DNA of 61,564 nt from Acidimicrobiales bacterium. Lineage in GTDB: Bacteria > Actinomycetota > Acidimicrobiia > Acidimicrobiales > Acidimicrobilacustridaceae. The stretch covers positions 1 through 61,564 of the forward strand of contig JALOLF010000007.1 of NCBI GenBank assembly GCA_025456085.1, given 5' to 3'. A program made the position numbers and the translations under genes. The first letter of the stretch is position 1; every line of letters starts with the position of its first letter. Positions 51,256-60,298 of this stretch are shown here, in pieces. Under the pieces are notes generated by a model. The model saw only the letters and a program-made list of their open reading frames with translations. It ran no database searches and was not told the origin of the DNA.

Positions 51256-53235
51256 TCAGCGCCCGGCCACCAGGGCGCGTGCCGCCTCGGCGACGGCCGC
51301 GGCGGTGATCCCCAGGCGTTCCATGACGACCGGACCCGGCGCGCTGGCGCCGAAGCGGTCGATGCCAACGCTGGCGTCGGCCCAGCGCGCCCACCCGAAC
51401 GTGGTACCGGCCTCCACCGACACGCGGGGCACCTCCGGGGGCAGCACGTCGGCCTGGTAGCTCGGGTGCTGCTCGTCGAACAGCTCCCACGACGGCATCG
51501 ACACCACCCGGGCGGCGATGCCCTCCGCGGCCAGCAGGTCCGCGGCGGCGATGGCCACCGACACCTCGCTCCCCGTGCCCATGAGTACCACCGCGGGCGG
51601 TCCCTGCGCCTCGCGCAGCACGTAGGCGCCCCGCGCCACGCCGTCGCCGCCGGCCGTCCCCTCGAGCACGGGCAGGTTCTGACGCGACAGGATCAGCGCC
51701 GTCGGACCGGCCGCCTCGACCGCGATCCGCCACGCCTGCGCCGTCTCGTTGGCGTCGGCCGGCCGGATGAGGCGCAGACCCGGCACGGCCCGCAACGACG
51801 CCAGCTGCTCGATCGGCTGGTGGGTGGGGCCGTCCTCGCCCACGCCGACCGAGTCGTGGGACCACGCGTACACGACGTGGGCCCCGGTCAGCGCGGCGAG
51901 GCGCACGGCGGGGCGCATGTAGTCGCTGAAGATGAAGAAGGTGCCGCCCACGGGGAGCACCCCGCCATGCGCGGCCATGCCGTTCATGACCGCGCCCATG
52001 GCGTGCTCCCGCACCCCGAAGTAGAGCTGGCGGCCGGTGCGGTCCTGCGGGCCGAAGGGGACGGCGGCGTCTCCGGTGAGCAGCACGCCCGTGTTGGCGG
52101 TGAGGTCCGCGCCACCGGCCAGGAGACCCGGCACGCGGTCGGCCAGTGCGTCGAGGCAGGCTCCCGAGGCCACACGGGTGGCGACCTTCTCGCCGGCCTC
52201 CCACGTCGGCAGCGCGTCGGCCCAGCCCTCGACGCCGCGCCCGGCCAGGACCGCGGCCAGCTCGGGGTCGCCGGTCAGGCGATCGGTCACGGTTGCGTCC
52301 CACGCCTCGCGCTCGGCGCGGTGCCGGGCGCCGAGCGCGTGCAGGTGCTCCCGCACCTCGTCGGGCACGACGAAGGCCTCGTCGGGGGGCAGACCCAGCA
52401 GCGCCTTGGTGGCGCGGACCTCGTCGTGGCCGAAGGGGCTGCCGTGGGCCGCAGCCGTGTCGGTGAAGCGGGGAGACGGCGCGCCGATGTGGCTGCGCAG
52501 CGCCAGCAGGGACGGGCGGTCCGTCACGGCCATGGCGCGTCGCAACGCGGCCTCGAGGCCGTCGACGTCGTCGGCCAGCTCGCCGAGGTCCTCCACGTGC
52601 CAGCCGTAGGCCGCGAAGCGCGCCGGCGCGTCGTCGGAGAGGGTGAGCTCGGTGGCGCCGTCGATGCTGATGTGGTTGTCGTCGTAGACGACGACGAGTC
52701 GGCCCAGGCCCAGGTGGCCCGCGAGCGAGGCCGCCTCGTGGCTGATGCCCTCCATGAGGTCGCCGTCACTGGCGATGGCGAACACGTGGTGGTCGCAGAC
52801 CTCGGCGCCGAAGCGGGCCCGCACCGAGGCCTCGGCCACCGCCATGCCCACCGCGTTGGCCAGGCCCTGGCCGAGCGGGCCGGTCGTCACCTCCACGCCC
52901 GGGGTCTGGTGCACCTCGGGATGGCCTGGCGTGCGGCTGCCCCACTGGCGGAAGGCACGCAGGTCGTCGAGGCTCAGGTCGTAGCCGGTCAGGTGCAGCA
53001 GGGTGTACTGCAGGATCGACGCGTGCCCGGCCGAGAGCACGAACCGGTCACGGTCGAACCAGTCCGGCGCGGCCGGGTCGTAGCGCAGCACCCGGGCCCA
53101 CAGGGTGTAGGCCAGGGGAGCGAGGGCCATGGCGGTGCCGGGATGACCCGAGCTCGCGGCCTGGGGGCCGTCCATCGCGATGCCGCGGATCGTGTTGACG
53201 CTGCGCTCGATCAGCTCATCGTCGGGACTGCTCAC
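51256..53235 (-). CDS. tkt: Transketolase
   Basis: GTG at 53235 has AGGAGG 5 nt upstream and gives 659 residues. SGHPGTAMALAPLAYTLW (substrate and TPP contacts), ASDGDLMEGISHEAASLAG (TPP-binding GDG...N-type motif) and GVREHAMGAVMNGMA in the pyrimidine domain identify it. It exchanges two-carbon units in the pentose phosphate pathway. A TAGGGT element about 33 nt upstream of the start suggests a transcript with leader. It heads the tkt-tal-pgl operon. Confidence 0.95.
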   Translation of the reverse strand: MSSPDDELIERSVNTIRGIAMDGPQAASSGHPGTAMALAPLAYTLWARVLRYDPAAPDWFDRDRFVLSAGHASILQYTLLHLTGYDLSLDDLRAFRQWGSRTPGHPEVHQTPGVEVTTGPLGQGLANAVGMAVAEASVRARFGAEVCDHHVFAIASDGDLMEGISHEAASLAGHLGLGRLVVVYDDNHISIDGATELTLSDDAPARFAAYGWHVEDLGELADDVDGLEAALRRAMAVTDRPSLLALRSHIGAPSPRFTDTAAAHGSPFGHDEVRATKALLGLPPDEAFVVPDEVREHLHALGARHRAEREAWDATVTDRLTGDPELAAVLAGRGVEGWADALPTWEAGEKVATRVASGACLDALADRVPGLLAGGADLTANTGVLLTGDAAVPFGPQDRTGRQLYFGVREHAMGAVMNGMAAHGGVLPVGGTFFIFSDYMRPAVRLAALTGAHVVYAWSHDSVGVGEDGPTHQPIEQLASLRAVPGLRLIRPADANETAQAWRIAVEAAGPTALILSRQNLPVLEGTAGGDGVARGAYVLREAQGPPAVVLMGTGSEVSVAIAAADLLAAEGIAARVVSMPSWELFDEQHPSYQADVLPPEVPRVSVEAGTTFGWARWADASVGIDRFGASAPGPVVMERLGITAAAVAEAARALVAGR

Positions 53236-53272
53236 CTGGCCTCCTGCTCGCCCACCCGCGGACCGGTCCACC

Positions 53273-54460
53273 CTAGTCGGCGGTCACCGCCCGACGGTCC
53301 GACGCGAACAGCACGGCGGCCGCCGTCGGGCCGTGGCGCAGGCTCCGACCCCCGGCGGGTGCCACGACGCCGTCGCAGAACACCCCGGCGACGGCGTCGG
53401 TCTGCACCGCCCGGCACACGGCGGCGGCATCGTGATCGGGTCGGCCGAAGAGCCGTACCCCCCGGGTGGCGTCGCTGAACACGAGGGCCGAGGCTGCGCT
53501 GTGGCCGCTCAGCGCCACCGACAGGTCGTCCTCCGCGCCGATGGCGTCGCAGACGTGGAACTGCACCGTGGTGCCGATCGCCACCTCCCCGTCGACCAGC
53601 AGCGAGCCGCGTGTGGCGTCGGTGGCCAGCACCTCCCGCACGAGGAAGTCGCCACGACCGAAGTCCATCCGGTGCTCGTCGAGGGCGAGGCCCAGGTGCA
53701 GCCCTCGTCTTGCCCCGCCGCGGTCGTCGGGATGCAAGGTGGCGAGCGCCTCCCGGGCGCGGGTCAGCGCCGGTCGCCCGGCGATCTCCAGCACGGTGTT
53801 GCCCGCCGAGCGGGTCACGACCAGGGGCTCACCGAGCGGACGGCCTCCTTGCGACAGCACCGGCTGCACCGACTGCCCGGGGCCCAGCGCCACGCCCACC
53901 GCGCCACGGTGCAGCACGCGGTCGCCGACGACGAGGCTCGTGCCGGGGTCCGTGCCGGTGGGACGTCCCCCGACCACGACGAGGCCGGGGTGGTCCCGGG
54001 CCAGCTCGGTGAGGAGCGCGTCGAGGGGGAAGTCCTGCGGATCGGCCAGCAGCACCAGCGCCGTGGCGCCCGCCAGCGCCTCGTGGTGACGGGCGGCCAG
54101 CAACGGCTCCGGACGGCGCCGGTCGTTGCCGGCACCCGTCTCCCGCGTCTCGAAGTCCAGCACCTCCGCCGGCCCGCAGCGGGCGGCGAAGAGGGCCACG
54201 CCGGGGGCGTGCTCCACCTCGCGGTCGCCTCCCAGCACGGCTGCGGAGGTGGCGCCGACCAGGGCACGCGGCGCGAGACCGGCCAGCACGACGTGGGCCA
54301 GCTCGGCCATCACGCCCCGATGCTCGTCGGTGGCGAACAGCACGGCGAGATCGGGCGCCACCCCGACCTGGTCGAGCACGTCGCCGACCACCTCACCGAT
54401 CGCGGCGGCGGGCTCGGGGTGCTCGGACAGCGCCGCCGCGAAGCAGCGGGTGAGGTGCAC
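53273..54460 (-). CDS. FIST domain protein
   Basis: A 395-residue soluble protein with FIST_N (about 35-200) and FIST_C (about 220-370) domains. ALVGATSAAVLGG, VLLADPQDFPLDALL and VVVGGRPTG mark the first, and VLSQGGRPLGEPLVVTR with GDFLVREVLATDATRGSLLV the second. FIST proteins are proposed small-ligand sensors, usually fused to or next to signalling domains. None of the neighbours is a histidine kinase or diguanylate cyclase. Start is GTG at 54460, 13 nt after the small protein gene at 54474; the two probably share a transcript. Confidence 0.82.
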   Translation of the reverse strand: MHLTRCFAAALSEHPEPAAAIGEVVGDVLDQVGVAPDLAVLFATDEHRGVMAELAHVVLAGLAPRALVGATSAAVLGGDREVEHAPGVALFAARCGPAEVLDFETRETGAGNDRRRPEPLLAARHHEALAGATALVLLADPQDFPLDALLTELARDHPGLVVVGGRPTGTDPGTSLVVGDRVLHRGAVGVALGPGQSVQPVLSQGGRPLGEPLVVTRSAGNTVLEIAGRPALTRAREALATLHPDDRGGARRGLHLGLALDEHRMDFGRGDFLVREVLATDATRGSLLVDGEVAIGTTVQFHVCDAIGAEDDLSVALSGHSAASALVFSDATRGVRLFGRPDHDAAAVCRAVQTDAVAGVFCDGVVAPAGGRSLRHGPTAAAVLFASDRRAVTAD

Positions 54461-54473
54461 CGGCGTGGTGCTC

Positions 54474-54872
54474 TCAGCTCACCGGTGGCAGCAGCGTGTA
54501 GGGCACCACGGTGACCGGGCCCAGGTCGAGACGGCAGTGCGCCTCGACGGTGCCGTAGTCGGGGAAGGCCAGCTCGGCCCGGACCAGCCGGTAGTTGAAC
54601 TTGCCCGGCTCCACCTGCAGGGGCTGCACGTTGCGGGCGATCTGCTCGCCGTCGCGCAGGAACCGCACCTCGAGCGCGGCGTCGCTGCGCCCGCCCCCGT
54701 CGGGGTCCACCGGGTTGTGGACGATGACCACCAGATGCGGCTCGATGGTCACGGGTGCCGGTGCGGGCGCCGGGCCCGAGAACTGGATGCCCGTGAGATC
54801 GATGCGGGTGGACGGGCCGGGGACCTGACGGAGGTCGATGCCGTCGATGAAGAGCGCGGCGAGGATGTCCAT
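54474..54872 (-). CDS. Conserved-looking beta-rich protein of unknown function
   Basis: ATG at 54872, preceded by TAGGGT 8 nt upstream, gives 132 residues. The sequence is beta-rich, with PHLVVIVHNPVDPDGGG, ALEVRFLRDGEQIARNVQPLQVEPGKFNYRLV (key parts) and FPDYGTVEAHCRLD, the look of a small immunoglobulin-like or beta-sandwich domain as in some DUF6941-like proteins. That comparison is tentative. It has no signal peptide. It heads the leaderless operon that continues into the FIST gene. Confidence 0.6.
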   Translation of the reverse strand: MDILAALFIDGIDLRQVPGPSTRIDLTGIQFSGPAPAPAPVTIEPHLVVIVHNPVDPDGGGRSDAALEVRFLRDGEQIARNVQPLQVEPGKFNYRLVRAELAFPDYGTVEAHCRLDLGPVTVVPYTLLPPVS

Positions 54873-54880
54873 GGACTCGG

Positions 54881-54886
54881 ACCCTA
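54881..54886 (-). promoter_or_regulatory. Near-leaderless -10 element for the beta-rich protein
   Basis: TAGGGT on the minus strand ends 8 nt before the ATG at 54872. It is back to back with TAACGT at 54923-54928 serving the divergent TetR gene. Confidence 0.45.
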
Positions 54887-54922
54887 CCGCCGCCGTCTCA
54901 CGCTCCGACGAGCCCGGTCGCC

Positions 54923-54928
54923 TAACGT
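54923..54928 (+). promoter_or_regulatory. Leaderless -10 element for the TetR regulator
   Basis: TAACGT ends 6 nt before the ATG at 54935; no ribosome binding site fits in between. Confidence 0.5.
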
Positions 54929-54934
54929 GCCCCC

Positions 54935-55549
54935 ATGGCCGACCCCGAGCCGCTGTCGACGCGAGCCGCCATCCTCGTCGAGGCACGGCGCTGCTTCGCC
55001 GAGCACGGCTACGACGGCACGTCGCTGAACGACATCGCCGCCGGCGTCGGCATCAAGCGCGCCAGCGTGCTGCACCACTTCCCCTCCAAGGAGGCGATCT
55101 ACCGCGAGGTGTTCGACGACGCCCTCACCCACTGGATCGAACGGGTCGTCGACGCCTCGATCCTGGAGAGCGCCCCAGGCGGATGGGCCCAGGTCGACGC
55201 GGTCCTCGACGCCGGCTTCGAGTTCTTCATGGAGAACCCCGAGTTCGTGGCCATCGTGCGCCGCGAGGCGCTCGATCGGGAGAGCCGGCTGGGCATCGAC
55301 CTCGGCGTGGCGCTGCGGCCCATGTTCGAGCAGGCAGCCAGCTTCTTCCGCCGGGAGATGGCGGCGGGTCACTTCCGCACCTTCGACCCCGAGCAGCTGC
55401 TGCTGACCGGCTACGGCGCCCTGCTCAGCTACTTCTCCGACCAGCCCTTCATCGAGGGGCTCCTGGGGGCCGACCCCCTCACCCCGGCCGCCATCGAGGT
55501 GCGCCGGGAGCACATCAAGAGCTTCTTCCGGGCCGCGCTGGCGCCCTGA
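54935..55549 (+). CDS. TetR family transcriptional regulator
   Basis: A 204-residue regulator with an N-terminal helix-turn-helix: [37 protein letters not shown], in which [15 protein letters not shown] is the recognition region. The C-terminal ligand-binding part is helical. It is divergent from the beta-rich protein gene, and directly upstream of the ADP-forming acyl-CoA synthetase genes, so it may regulate either or both; the intergenic span between the two -10 elements (54887-54922) would be the operator region, but no clear palindrome is seen. Confidence 0.88.
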   Translation: MADPEPLSTRAAILVEARRCFAEHGYDGTSLNDIAAGVGIKRASVLHHFPSKEAIYREVFDDALTHWIERVVDASILESAPGGWAQVDAVLDAGFEFFMENPEFVAIVRREALDRESRLGIDLGVALRPMFEQAASFFRREMAAGHFRTFDPEQLLLTGYGALLSYFSDQPFIEGLLGADPLTPAAIEVRREHIKSFFRAALAP

Positions 55550-55582
55550 GCCCACGCCGACGGGCGGGTCGGGCCCAGCAGG

Positions 55583-55588
55583 TACGCT
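55583..55588 (+). promoter_or_regulatory. Near-leaderless -10 element for the acyl-CoA synthetase genes
   Basis: TACGCT ends 9 nt before the ATG at 55598. No Shine-Dalgarno site is visible. Confidence 0.4.
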
Positions 55589-55597
55589 GCCGCGCCT

Positions 55598-56257
55598 ATG
55601 GCGAGCAGCACGGGTCGAACCCTGTCCGAGGCGGCGTCCAAGGAGCTGTTGGGACGCTTCGGTGTGCCCTTCCTCCCGGAGCGAGTGGTGGCCACGCCCG
55701 ACGAGGCCGCGGCCGCCGCCGAGGAGCTCGGCCTGCCGGTGGTGGTGAAGCTGGGCGGCGACGCCATCGCCCACAAGACCGAGCGGGGCCTGGTGCGCCT
55801 GGGCCTCGAGGACGCCGCCGCCGTGGCGCGTGCGGCGGGCGAGCTGCTGGCCGCAGCACGTCCCGACGACGGTGCGGTGCACTTGCTGGTGGCCCCGATG
55901 GTGAAGGGCAACCGCGAGCTCATCGCCGGGCTGGCCACCGACCCGCAGTTCGGCCGCACCGTGATGCTCGGTGTGGGTGGGGTCCTGGCGGAGGCGGTCG
56001 CCGACGTCAGCATCCGACTGGTGCCCATCGAGCGCGTCGACGCCGAGGACATGCTCGACGACCTGGCCACGCAGGCCCTGCTGGGGGCGTTCCGGGGCGA
56101 GCCGCCCGTGGACCGCGAGGCGGTGGTGGCCGTGCTGTTGGGGTTGTCGGCGGCGGCCGAGTCGACGCCGGAGCTGCGCTCGGCCGACCTGAACCCGCTG
56201 ATCGTGGTGGACGGACGGCCCGTGGCCGTCGACGCACTCGTGGAGGTGGCGAGCTGA
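55598..56257 (+). CDS. ADP-forming acyl-CoA synthetase, ATP-grasp (beta) subunit
   Basis: A 219-residue ATP-grasp_5 protein: ASKELLGRFGVPFLPERVVATPDEAAAAAEELGLPVVVKLGGDAIAHKTERGLVRLGL, with VVKLGGDAIAHKTERG the phosphate- and adenine-binding start, and AVHLLVAPMVKGNRELIAG and VMLGVGGVLAEAVADVSIRLVP following. This is the beta part of NDP-forming acetate-CoA ligases, which make acyl-CoA from acyl phosphate intermediates with ATP, or run in reverse to make ATP. The gene precedes the alpha subunit, with a 1-nt overlap, so the two are separate chains instead of the fused form. Confidence 0.83.
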   Translation: MASSTGRTLSEAASKELLGRFGVPFLPERVVATPDEAAAAAEELGLPVVVKLGGDAIAHKTERGLVRLGLEDAAAVARAAGELLAAARPDDGAVHLLVAPMVKGNRELIAGLATDPQFGRTVMLGVGGVLAEAVADVSIRLVPIERVDAEDMLDDLATQALLGAFRGEPPVDREAVVAVLLGLSAAAESTPELRSADLNPLIVVDGRPVAVDALVEVAS

Positions 56258-57723
56258 TGGCCCCGACGACACAGCACTACCGGGCGCTGTTCGAACCCGC
56301 CGGGGTGATCGTGGCGGGGGCCTCGACGCATCCCGGCAAGTTCGGGTTCGTGGCCCTGCACAACATCTTGAGCTGCGGGTACGCGGGACGGGTGTTCGCC
56401 ACCAACCGCGACGGCGGGGAGATCCTCGGCGTCGAGACCCTGACCGGCCTCGAGGAGGTGCCCGACGGCGCTGCGGACCTGGTGTTCGTGTGCACGCCGG
56501 CGTCGACCAACGCCGCCCTGTTGCGGGAGGCCGCGGCCAAGGGCGTGCAGGCGGCCTTCATCGCCTCGGCCGGCTACGGCGAGGCGGGGGAGGACGGCCG
56601 CCGCGCCCAGGACGACCTGGTGGCCCTGGCCGAGGAGCTCGACCTGCTGGTGGTGGGCCCGAACGGGCAGGGCGTGGTCTCGACCCCGGCGTCGCTGTGC
56701 GCCCAGATCGTGGCGCCCTATCCGCCGCGGGGCCGCATCGGCATCGTGAGCCAGTCGGGGAACTTCGTGTCGTCGTTCCAGAACTACGCCCGCCAGAGCG
56801 GGGTCGGGGTGAGCCGGGCCGTGTCGGCCGGCAACGCCGCCCAGGTGGGCGTGGCGGACTTCCTCGAGTTCTACGCCGAGGACCCCGAGACCGACGTGGC
56901 GCTGGCCTACGTGGAGGGCGTCAGCGACGGGCGACGCTTCTTCGAACGGCTCCGCGCCGTGAGCGAGCGCATCCCCGTGGTGCTGGTGAAGGGCGGCGCC
57001 ACCGCCGGGGGTGCCCGGGCCGCGGCGAGCCACACCGGCTCGCTGGCCACCGACGACCGGGTCTTCGACGGGATGTGCGCCCAGGCGGGCGTGGTGCGGG
57101 CCGCCACCATCGAGGAGGCCTTCGAGGCCGCGGCGTCCTTCGCCACCCAGCCACTGCCCCCGGGGCCGAACGTGGCGGTCGTGAGCACCGCCGGGGGCTG
57201 GGGGGTCGTCACCGCGGACGCCATCGCCCGCACCGACCTGCAGCTGCTCGCCCTGCCCGAGGACCTGCGAGACGAGCTCGACGGTCTGCTGCCGCCCCGC
57301 TGGAGCCGCAACAACCCCGTCGACCTGGCCGGCGGCGAGACCAAGGACACCATCCCCGCCGTGCTCGCCACCGTGGCCCGGCACCCGTCCGTCGACGCCG
57401 TGGTGCTGCTGGGGATGGGCATCCAGGGCAACGTCGCCGCCATGGAGCGCGACGGCGGCTTCTACCCGGGACACGGGCTGGAGCGCATCGTGGGGTTCCA
57501 CGAGCGCCAGGAGCAGCGTTACACCGCGGCCGCAGCGGAGCTGAGCGCCGAGCTCGGCAAGCCCATCCTGACCGCCACCGAGCTCGCGGTGACCGCCCCC
57601 GACAACGCGGCGGTGCAGGGCGTGCGGGCGACCGGCCGGTATCCGTACCCCTCGTCGAACCGGGCGGTGACGGCGCTCGAGCACCTGTGGCGCTACGCGC
57701 GTCACCGGCAGCGCCGCTCCTGA
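56257..57723 (+). CDS. ADP-forming acyl-CoA synthetase, CoA-ligase (alpha) subunit
   Basis: ATG at 56257 overlaps the beta stop by 1 nt and gives 488 residues. A CoA_binding_2 domain (about 10-130, with GVIVAGASTHPGKFG) is followed by the succinyl-CoA-ligase-like domain (PPRGRIGIVSQSGNFVSSF, then VVLVKGGATAGGARAAASHTGSLA). His259 in ASHTGS is the site phosphorylated in the family. The last part (about 290-488) is a second ligase domain with VSTAGGWGVVTADAI. The pair forms acyl-CoA from acid, CoA and ATP with ADP release; the acid is not predictable. Confidence 0.85.
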   Translation: MAPTTQHYRALFEPAGVIVAGASTHPGKFGFVALHNILSCGYAGRVFATNRDGGEILGVETLTGLEEVPDGAADLVFVCTPASTNAALLREAAAKGVQAAFIASAGYGEAGEDGRRAQDDLVALAEELDLLVVGPNGQGVVSTPASLCAQIVAPYPPRGRIGIVSQSGNFVSSFQNYARQSGVGVSRAVSAGNAAQVGVADFLEFYAEDPETDVALAYVEGVSDGRRFFERLRAVSERIPVVLVKGGATAGGARAAASHTGSLATDDRVFDGMCAQAGVVRAATIEEAFEAAASFATQPLPPGPNVAVVSTAGGWGVVTADAIARTDLQLLALPEDLRDELDGLLPPRWSRNNPVDLAGGETKDTIPAVLATVARHPSVDAVVLLGMGIQGNVAAMERDGGFYPGHGLERIVGFHERQEQRYTAAAAELSAELGKPILTATELAVTAPDNAAVQGVRATGRYPYPSSNRAVTALEHLWRYARHRQRRS

Positions 57724-57784
57724 GCGCGTCCTCGGCTGCGGGGGGCGGCACCGGTGGTGACGCAGCTGGGGCCGGGCCCCACCC

Positions 57785-57790
57785 TAGGCT
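57785..57790 (+). promoter_or_regulatory. Leaderless -10 element for the carboxypeptidase gene
   Basis: TAGGCT ends 7 nt before the ATG at 57798; no ribosome site fits in between. Confidence 0.5.
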
Positions 57791-57797
57791 GGGCTGG

Positions 57798-59207
57798 ATG
57801 GCCAGACGCTCGACCCTCGCGGCGCTCGCCCTGACCCTGGTGGTGGGCGTGGCCGCGCCCGTCGCCGCCCAGGACAGCGGCGACGGCACGATCCCCCCGT
57901 CCCCGCTCCGGCTCACGACGCCGCTGTTGTCGGCCCGACGGGTGCCCGAGCTGCTCACGTCGCACATCGCCGACACCCGTCTGACCACCGCCGTGCAGGG
58001 CGTGCTCGAGGAGTCCCCCGACACGACGTGCCTGGTGGTGAGCGACGCCGGTCGACGGATCGTCGAGGAGAACCCGGAGCTGCCCCTGGCGCCCGCGTCC
58101 ACCGAGAAGCTGCTGACCGCCACCGCCGTGCTCGACACCATCCCCCTCGACGAGCGCCTGGTCACCACCGTCGTGGCCGAGGACACCCCCGACGACGGGG
58201 TCCTCGACGGGGACCTGTGGATCGTGGGCGGCGGCGATCCGCTGTTGACCACCACCGGCTACACCGTCGCCTTCGACAACCCGGCCCAGGTCTGGCACGA
58301 CTACGCGCAGTTGGCCGACCGGATCGAACAGTCCGGCATCACCGAGATCCGGGGCTCGGTGATCGGTGACGACAGCCGCTACGACACCGAGCGCTGGGTG
58401 TCCACGTGGCCCACCCGGCACCAGCGCCAGGGCTTCGTCGGGCCGCTCAGCGCGCTGACGGTCAACGACGGCAACACCGGGTACGCCGATTCCCCCGACG
58501 CCCTGTCCGGTACGCGCCTGCCGGGGGACCCGCCGTTGCTGGCCGCGGAGACGCTCGTCACCCTGCTCGAGGACCGGGGCATCACCGTGGAGGGCGAGGC
58601 CGGCACGGGTCGTGCGCCCGAGGGCGCACAGCAGGTCGCTTCCCTGGAGTCGTTGCCGGTGCGCGATCTGGTGGGGGAGATGCTCGCCGAGAGCGACAAC
58701 ACCACCGCCGAGCTGCTGGTGAAGGAGCTGGGTCGGCGCGCCGGCGGGGGCGGCACCACCGCCGCCGGCACGCAGGCCATCGGCGCTGCGCTCGCTGCCC
58801 GCGGCCTGCCCCTCGACGGGGTGGTGACCAACGACGGGTCCGGTCTCGACGAGGGCAACCGGGTCACCTGCGACCTGCTCGCCGAGCTGCTCGACCAGCA
58901 CGGCCCGGACTCGGTCCTGGCCGGCGGCCTGGCCGTCGCCGGCGAGAAGGGGACGCTGCGCAAACGCCTGCTCGACACGCCGGTCGAGGGGCGGGTGGTG
59001 GCCAAGACGGGCACCCTGAACACGGTGTGGGCGCTCGCCGGATGGGTCGAGACCGCGAGTGGCAAGGACCTCACCTTCGCCTTCCTCGTGAACGGCGAGA
59101 ACCCCGCCGGCACGACCACCCAGGACGACCTGGTCACCGTGCTGTACGACTACCCGCAGGCACCGACGGCCGACCAGCTCGATCCCGAACCCCCGGCGCC
59201 GACCTGA
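57798..59207 (+). CDS. dacB: D-alanyl-D-alanine carboxypeptidase/endopeptidase, PBP4 type (S13)
   Basis: ATG at 57798 gives 469 residues. The signal peptide (about 1-25) ends VAAQ. The catalytic tetrad SxxK is APASTEKLLTA with Ser101 and Lys104; the second motif SDN is in AESDNTTAE and the third KTG in VAKTGTLNTV. This set is the S13 class of penicillin-binding proteins that trim the pentapeptide stem or cut cross-links in peptidoglycan. The domain insertion between first and second motif (about 140-270) is typical. It is exported, acting outside the membrane. A leaderless -10 fixes the start. Confidence 0.9.
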   Translation: MARRSTLAALALTLVVGVAAPVAAQDSGDGTIPPSPLRLTTPLLSARRVPELLTSHIADTRLTTAVQGVLEESPDTTCLVVSDAGRRIVEENPELPLAPASTEKLLTATAVLDTIPLDERLVTTVVAEDTPDDGVLDGDLWIVGGGDPLLTTTGYTVAFDNPAQVWHDYAQLADRIEQSGITEIRGSVIGDDSRYDTERWVSTWPTRHQRQGFVGPLSALTVNDGNTGYADSPDALSGTRLPGDPPLLAAETLVTLLEDRGITVEGEAGTGRAPEGAQQVASLESLPVRDLVGEMLAESDNTTAELLVKELGRRAGGGGTTAAGTQAIGAALAARGLPLDGVVTNDGSGLDEGNRVTCDLLAELLDQHGPDSVLAGGLAVAGEKGTLRKRLLDTPVEGRVVAKTGTLNTVWALAGWVETASGKDLTFAFLVNGENPAGTTTQDDLVTVLYDYPQAPTADQLDPEPPAPT

Positions 59208-59228
59208 CCTGCGCCCACGCGGACCACC

Positions 59229-59234
59229 TAGCCT
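59229..59234 (+). promoter_or_regulatory. Leaderless -10 element for the Lon-N protein
   Basis: TAGCCT ends 7 nt before the GTG at 59242. Confidence 0.5.
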
Positions 59235-59241
59235 GGCCGCC

Positions 59242-59874
59242 GTGCAGGTCCTGCCCATGTTCCCGCTCGGCTCGGTGCTGGTGCCCAGCATGGTGCTGCC
59301 CCTGCACGTGTTCGAGGAGCGGTACCGCACGCTCACCCGGGACTGCCTCGCGTCGGAGGTGCCCGAGTTCGGCGTGACCCTGATCGAGCGGGGCAGCGAG
59401 GTGGGTGGTGGCGACCTCCGCTTCTGGGTGGGCACGGTGGCGCGGATCCTGGAGGCGGTGGAGCTGGACGACGGCCGCTTCGCCCTGGGCACGGTGGGGA
59501 TGCGCCGCATCCGCGTCGTGCGGTGGCTGCCCGACGATCCCTATCCCCTGGCCGAGGTCGAGGACTGGGAGGACCCTCCGCCACCGGCGGAGCTGACCGG
59601 CCAGGTCGAGGCGGCCACGGCGGTGCTGCGCCGGGTGCTCGCCCTGGCCACCGAGCTGGGACGGCCCGCCGCGCCGGCCACGATCCCGCTCAGCGAGGAG
59701 CCGGTGCTGGCCAGCTACCAGCTCGTGGCGCTGTCGCCGCTCGGGCCCGCGGACCAGCAGGACCTGCTCGAGGAGCCCGACGCCGTCGGTCGTGTCGAGC
59801 GGGTCGCGGACCTGCTGGCCGAGCACGAGTCGCTGCTGCTGCGCGAGCTCGAGCTCGACGGCGGGTCCGCATGA
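59242..59874 (+). CDS. Lon N-terminal (LAN) domain protein
   Basis: GTG at 59242 gives 210 residues. PMFPLGSVLVPSMVLPLHVFEERYRTLTRDCL is the substrate-binding N-terminal domain of Lon, with PLHVFEERYR its recurring core, and FGVTLIERGSEVGGGD follows. No ATPase or protease domain is fused, so this is a stand-alone LAN-domain protein. These occur in many bacteria; function is not established, but binding of proteins or peptides is assumed. The C-terminal part is helical. A weak -10 and -35 (TTGCGG at 59886-59891, ATAGAC at 59909-59914) lies just after its stop. Confidence 0.82.
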   Translation: MQVLPMFPLGSVLVPSMVLPLHVFEERYRTLTRDCLASEVPEFGVTLIERGSEVGGGDLRFWVGTVARILEAVELDDGRFALGTVGMRRIRVVRWLPDDPYPLAEVEDWEDPPPPAELTGQVEAATAVLRRVLALATELGRPAAPATIPLSEEPVLASYQLVALSPLGPADQQDLLEEPDAVGRVERVADLLAEHESLLLRELELDGGSA

Positions 59875-59986
59875 TCCCGCACTGCTTGCGGCAATCGCCG
59901 ACGACGGGATAGACAACCGGGTGCGCCGGCGAGCCGTCCGGTCGCCGCGGCCGCGCCGTGCTGGGCAGACGGATCCGAGGGAACAG

Positions 59987-60298
59987 GTGGCCAACGCCAA
60001 GAGCGTCCCCGAGGTGCTCCAGGAGTTGTGGGAGCTGCTGAAGGTGTACGCCCAGCAGGAGACGCTCGACCCCCTCAAGGGGCTCGGACGCAACATCGGG
60101 ATGGGCCTGGGCGGGGCCCTCGCCATCAGCATGGGCACCTTCCTGCTGGCCTTGTCGGTGCTGCGCCTGTTGCAGCGCTTCTCGGTCTTCGACGAGGCGT
60201 GGTCCTGGGTGCCCTACATCGCGACGTTCGGCTTCCTGGGGATGGTCATCGCCATGCTGGGCATGGGCATCCGACGCGAGGTGGAGAAGAACCGATGA
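59987..60298 (+). CDS. Small membrane protein, phage-holin/DUF1469-like
   Basis: GTG at 59987 gives 103 residues. A polar N-terminal helix (about 1-32) precedes two hydrophobic helices (about 40-60 and 77-97), ending with a basic tail RREVEKNR. This is the general look of the actinobacterial holin-X superfamily (DUF1469) of two-helix proteins, which in most actinobacteria are not phage lysis genes. AGGGAAC lies just upstream. It overlaps the next gene by 4 nt (ATGA). Confidence 0.65.
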   Translation: MANAKSVPEVLQELWELLKVYAQQETLDPLKGLGRNIGMGLGGALAISMGTFLLALSVLRLLQRFSVFDEAWSWVPYIATFGFLGMVIAMLGMGIRREVEKNR

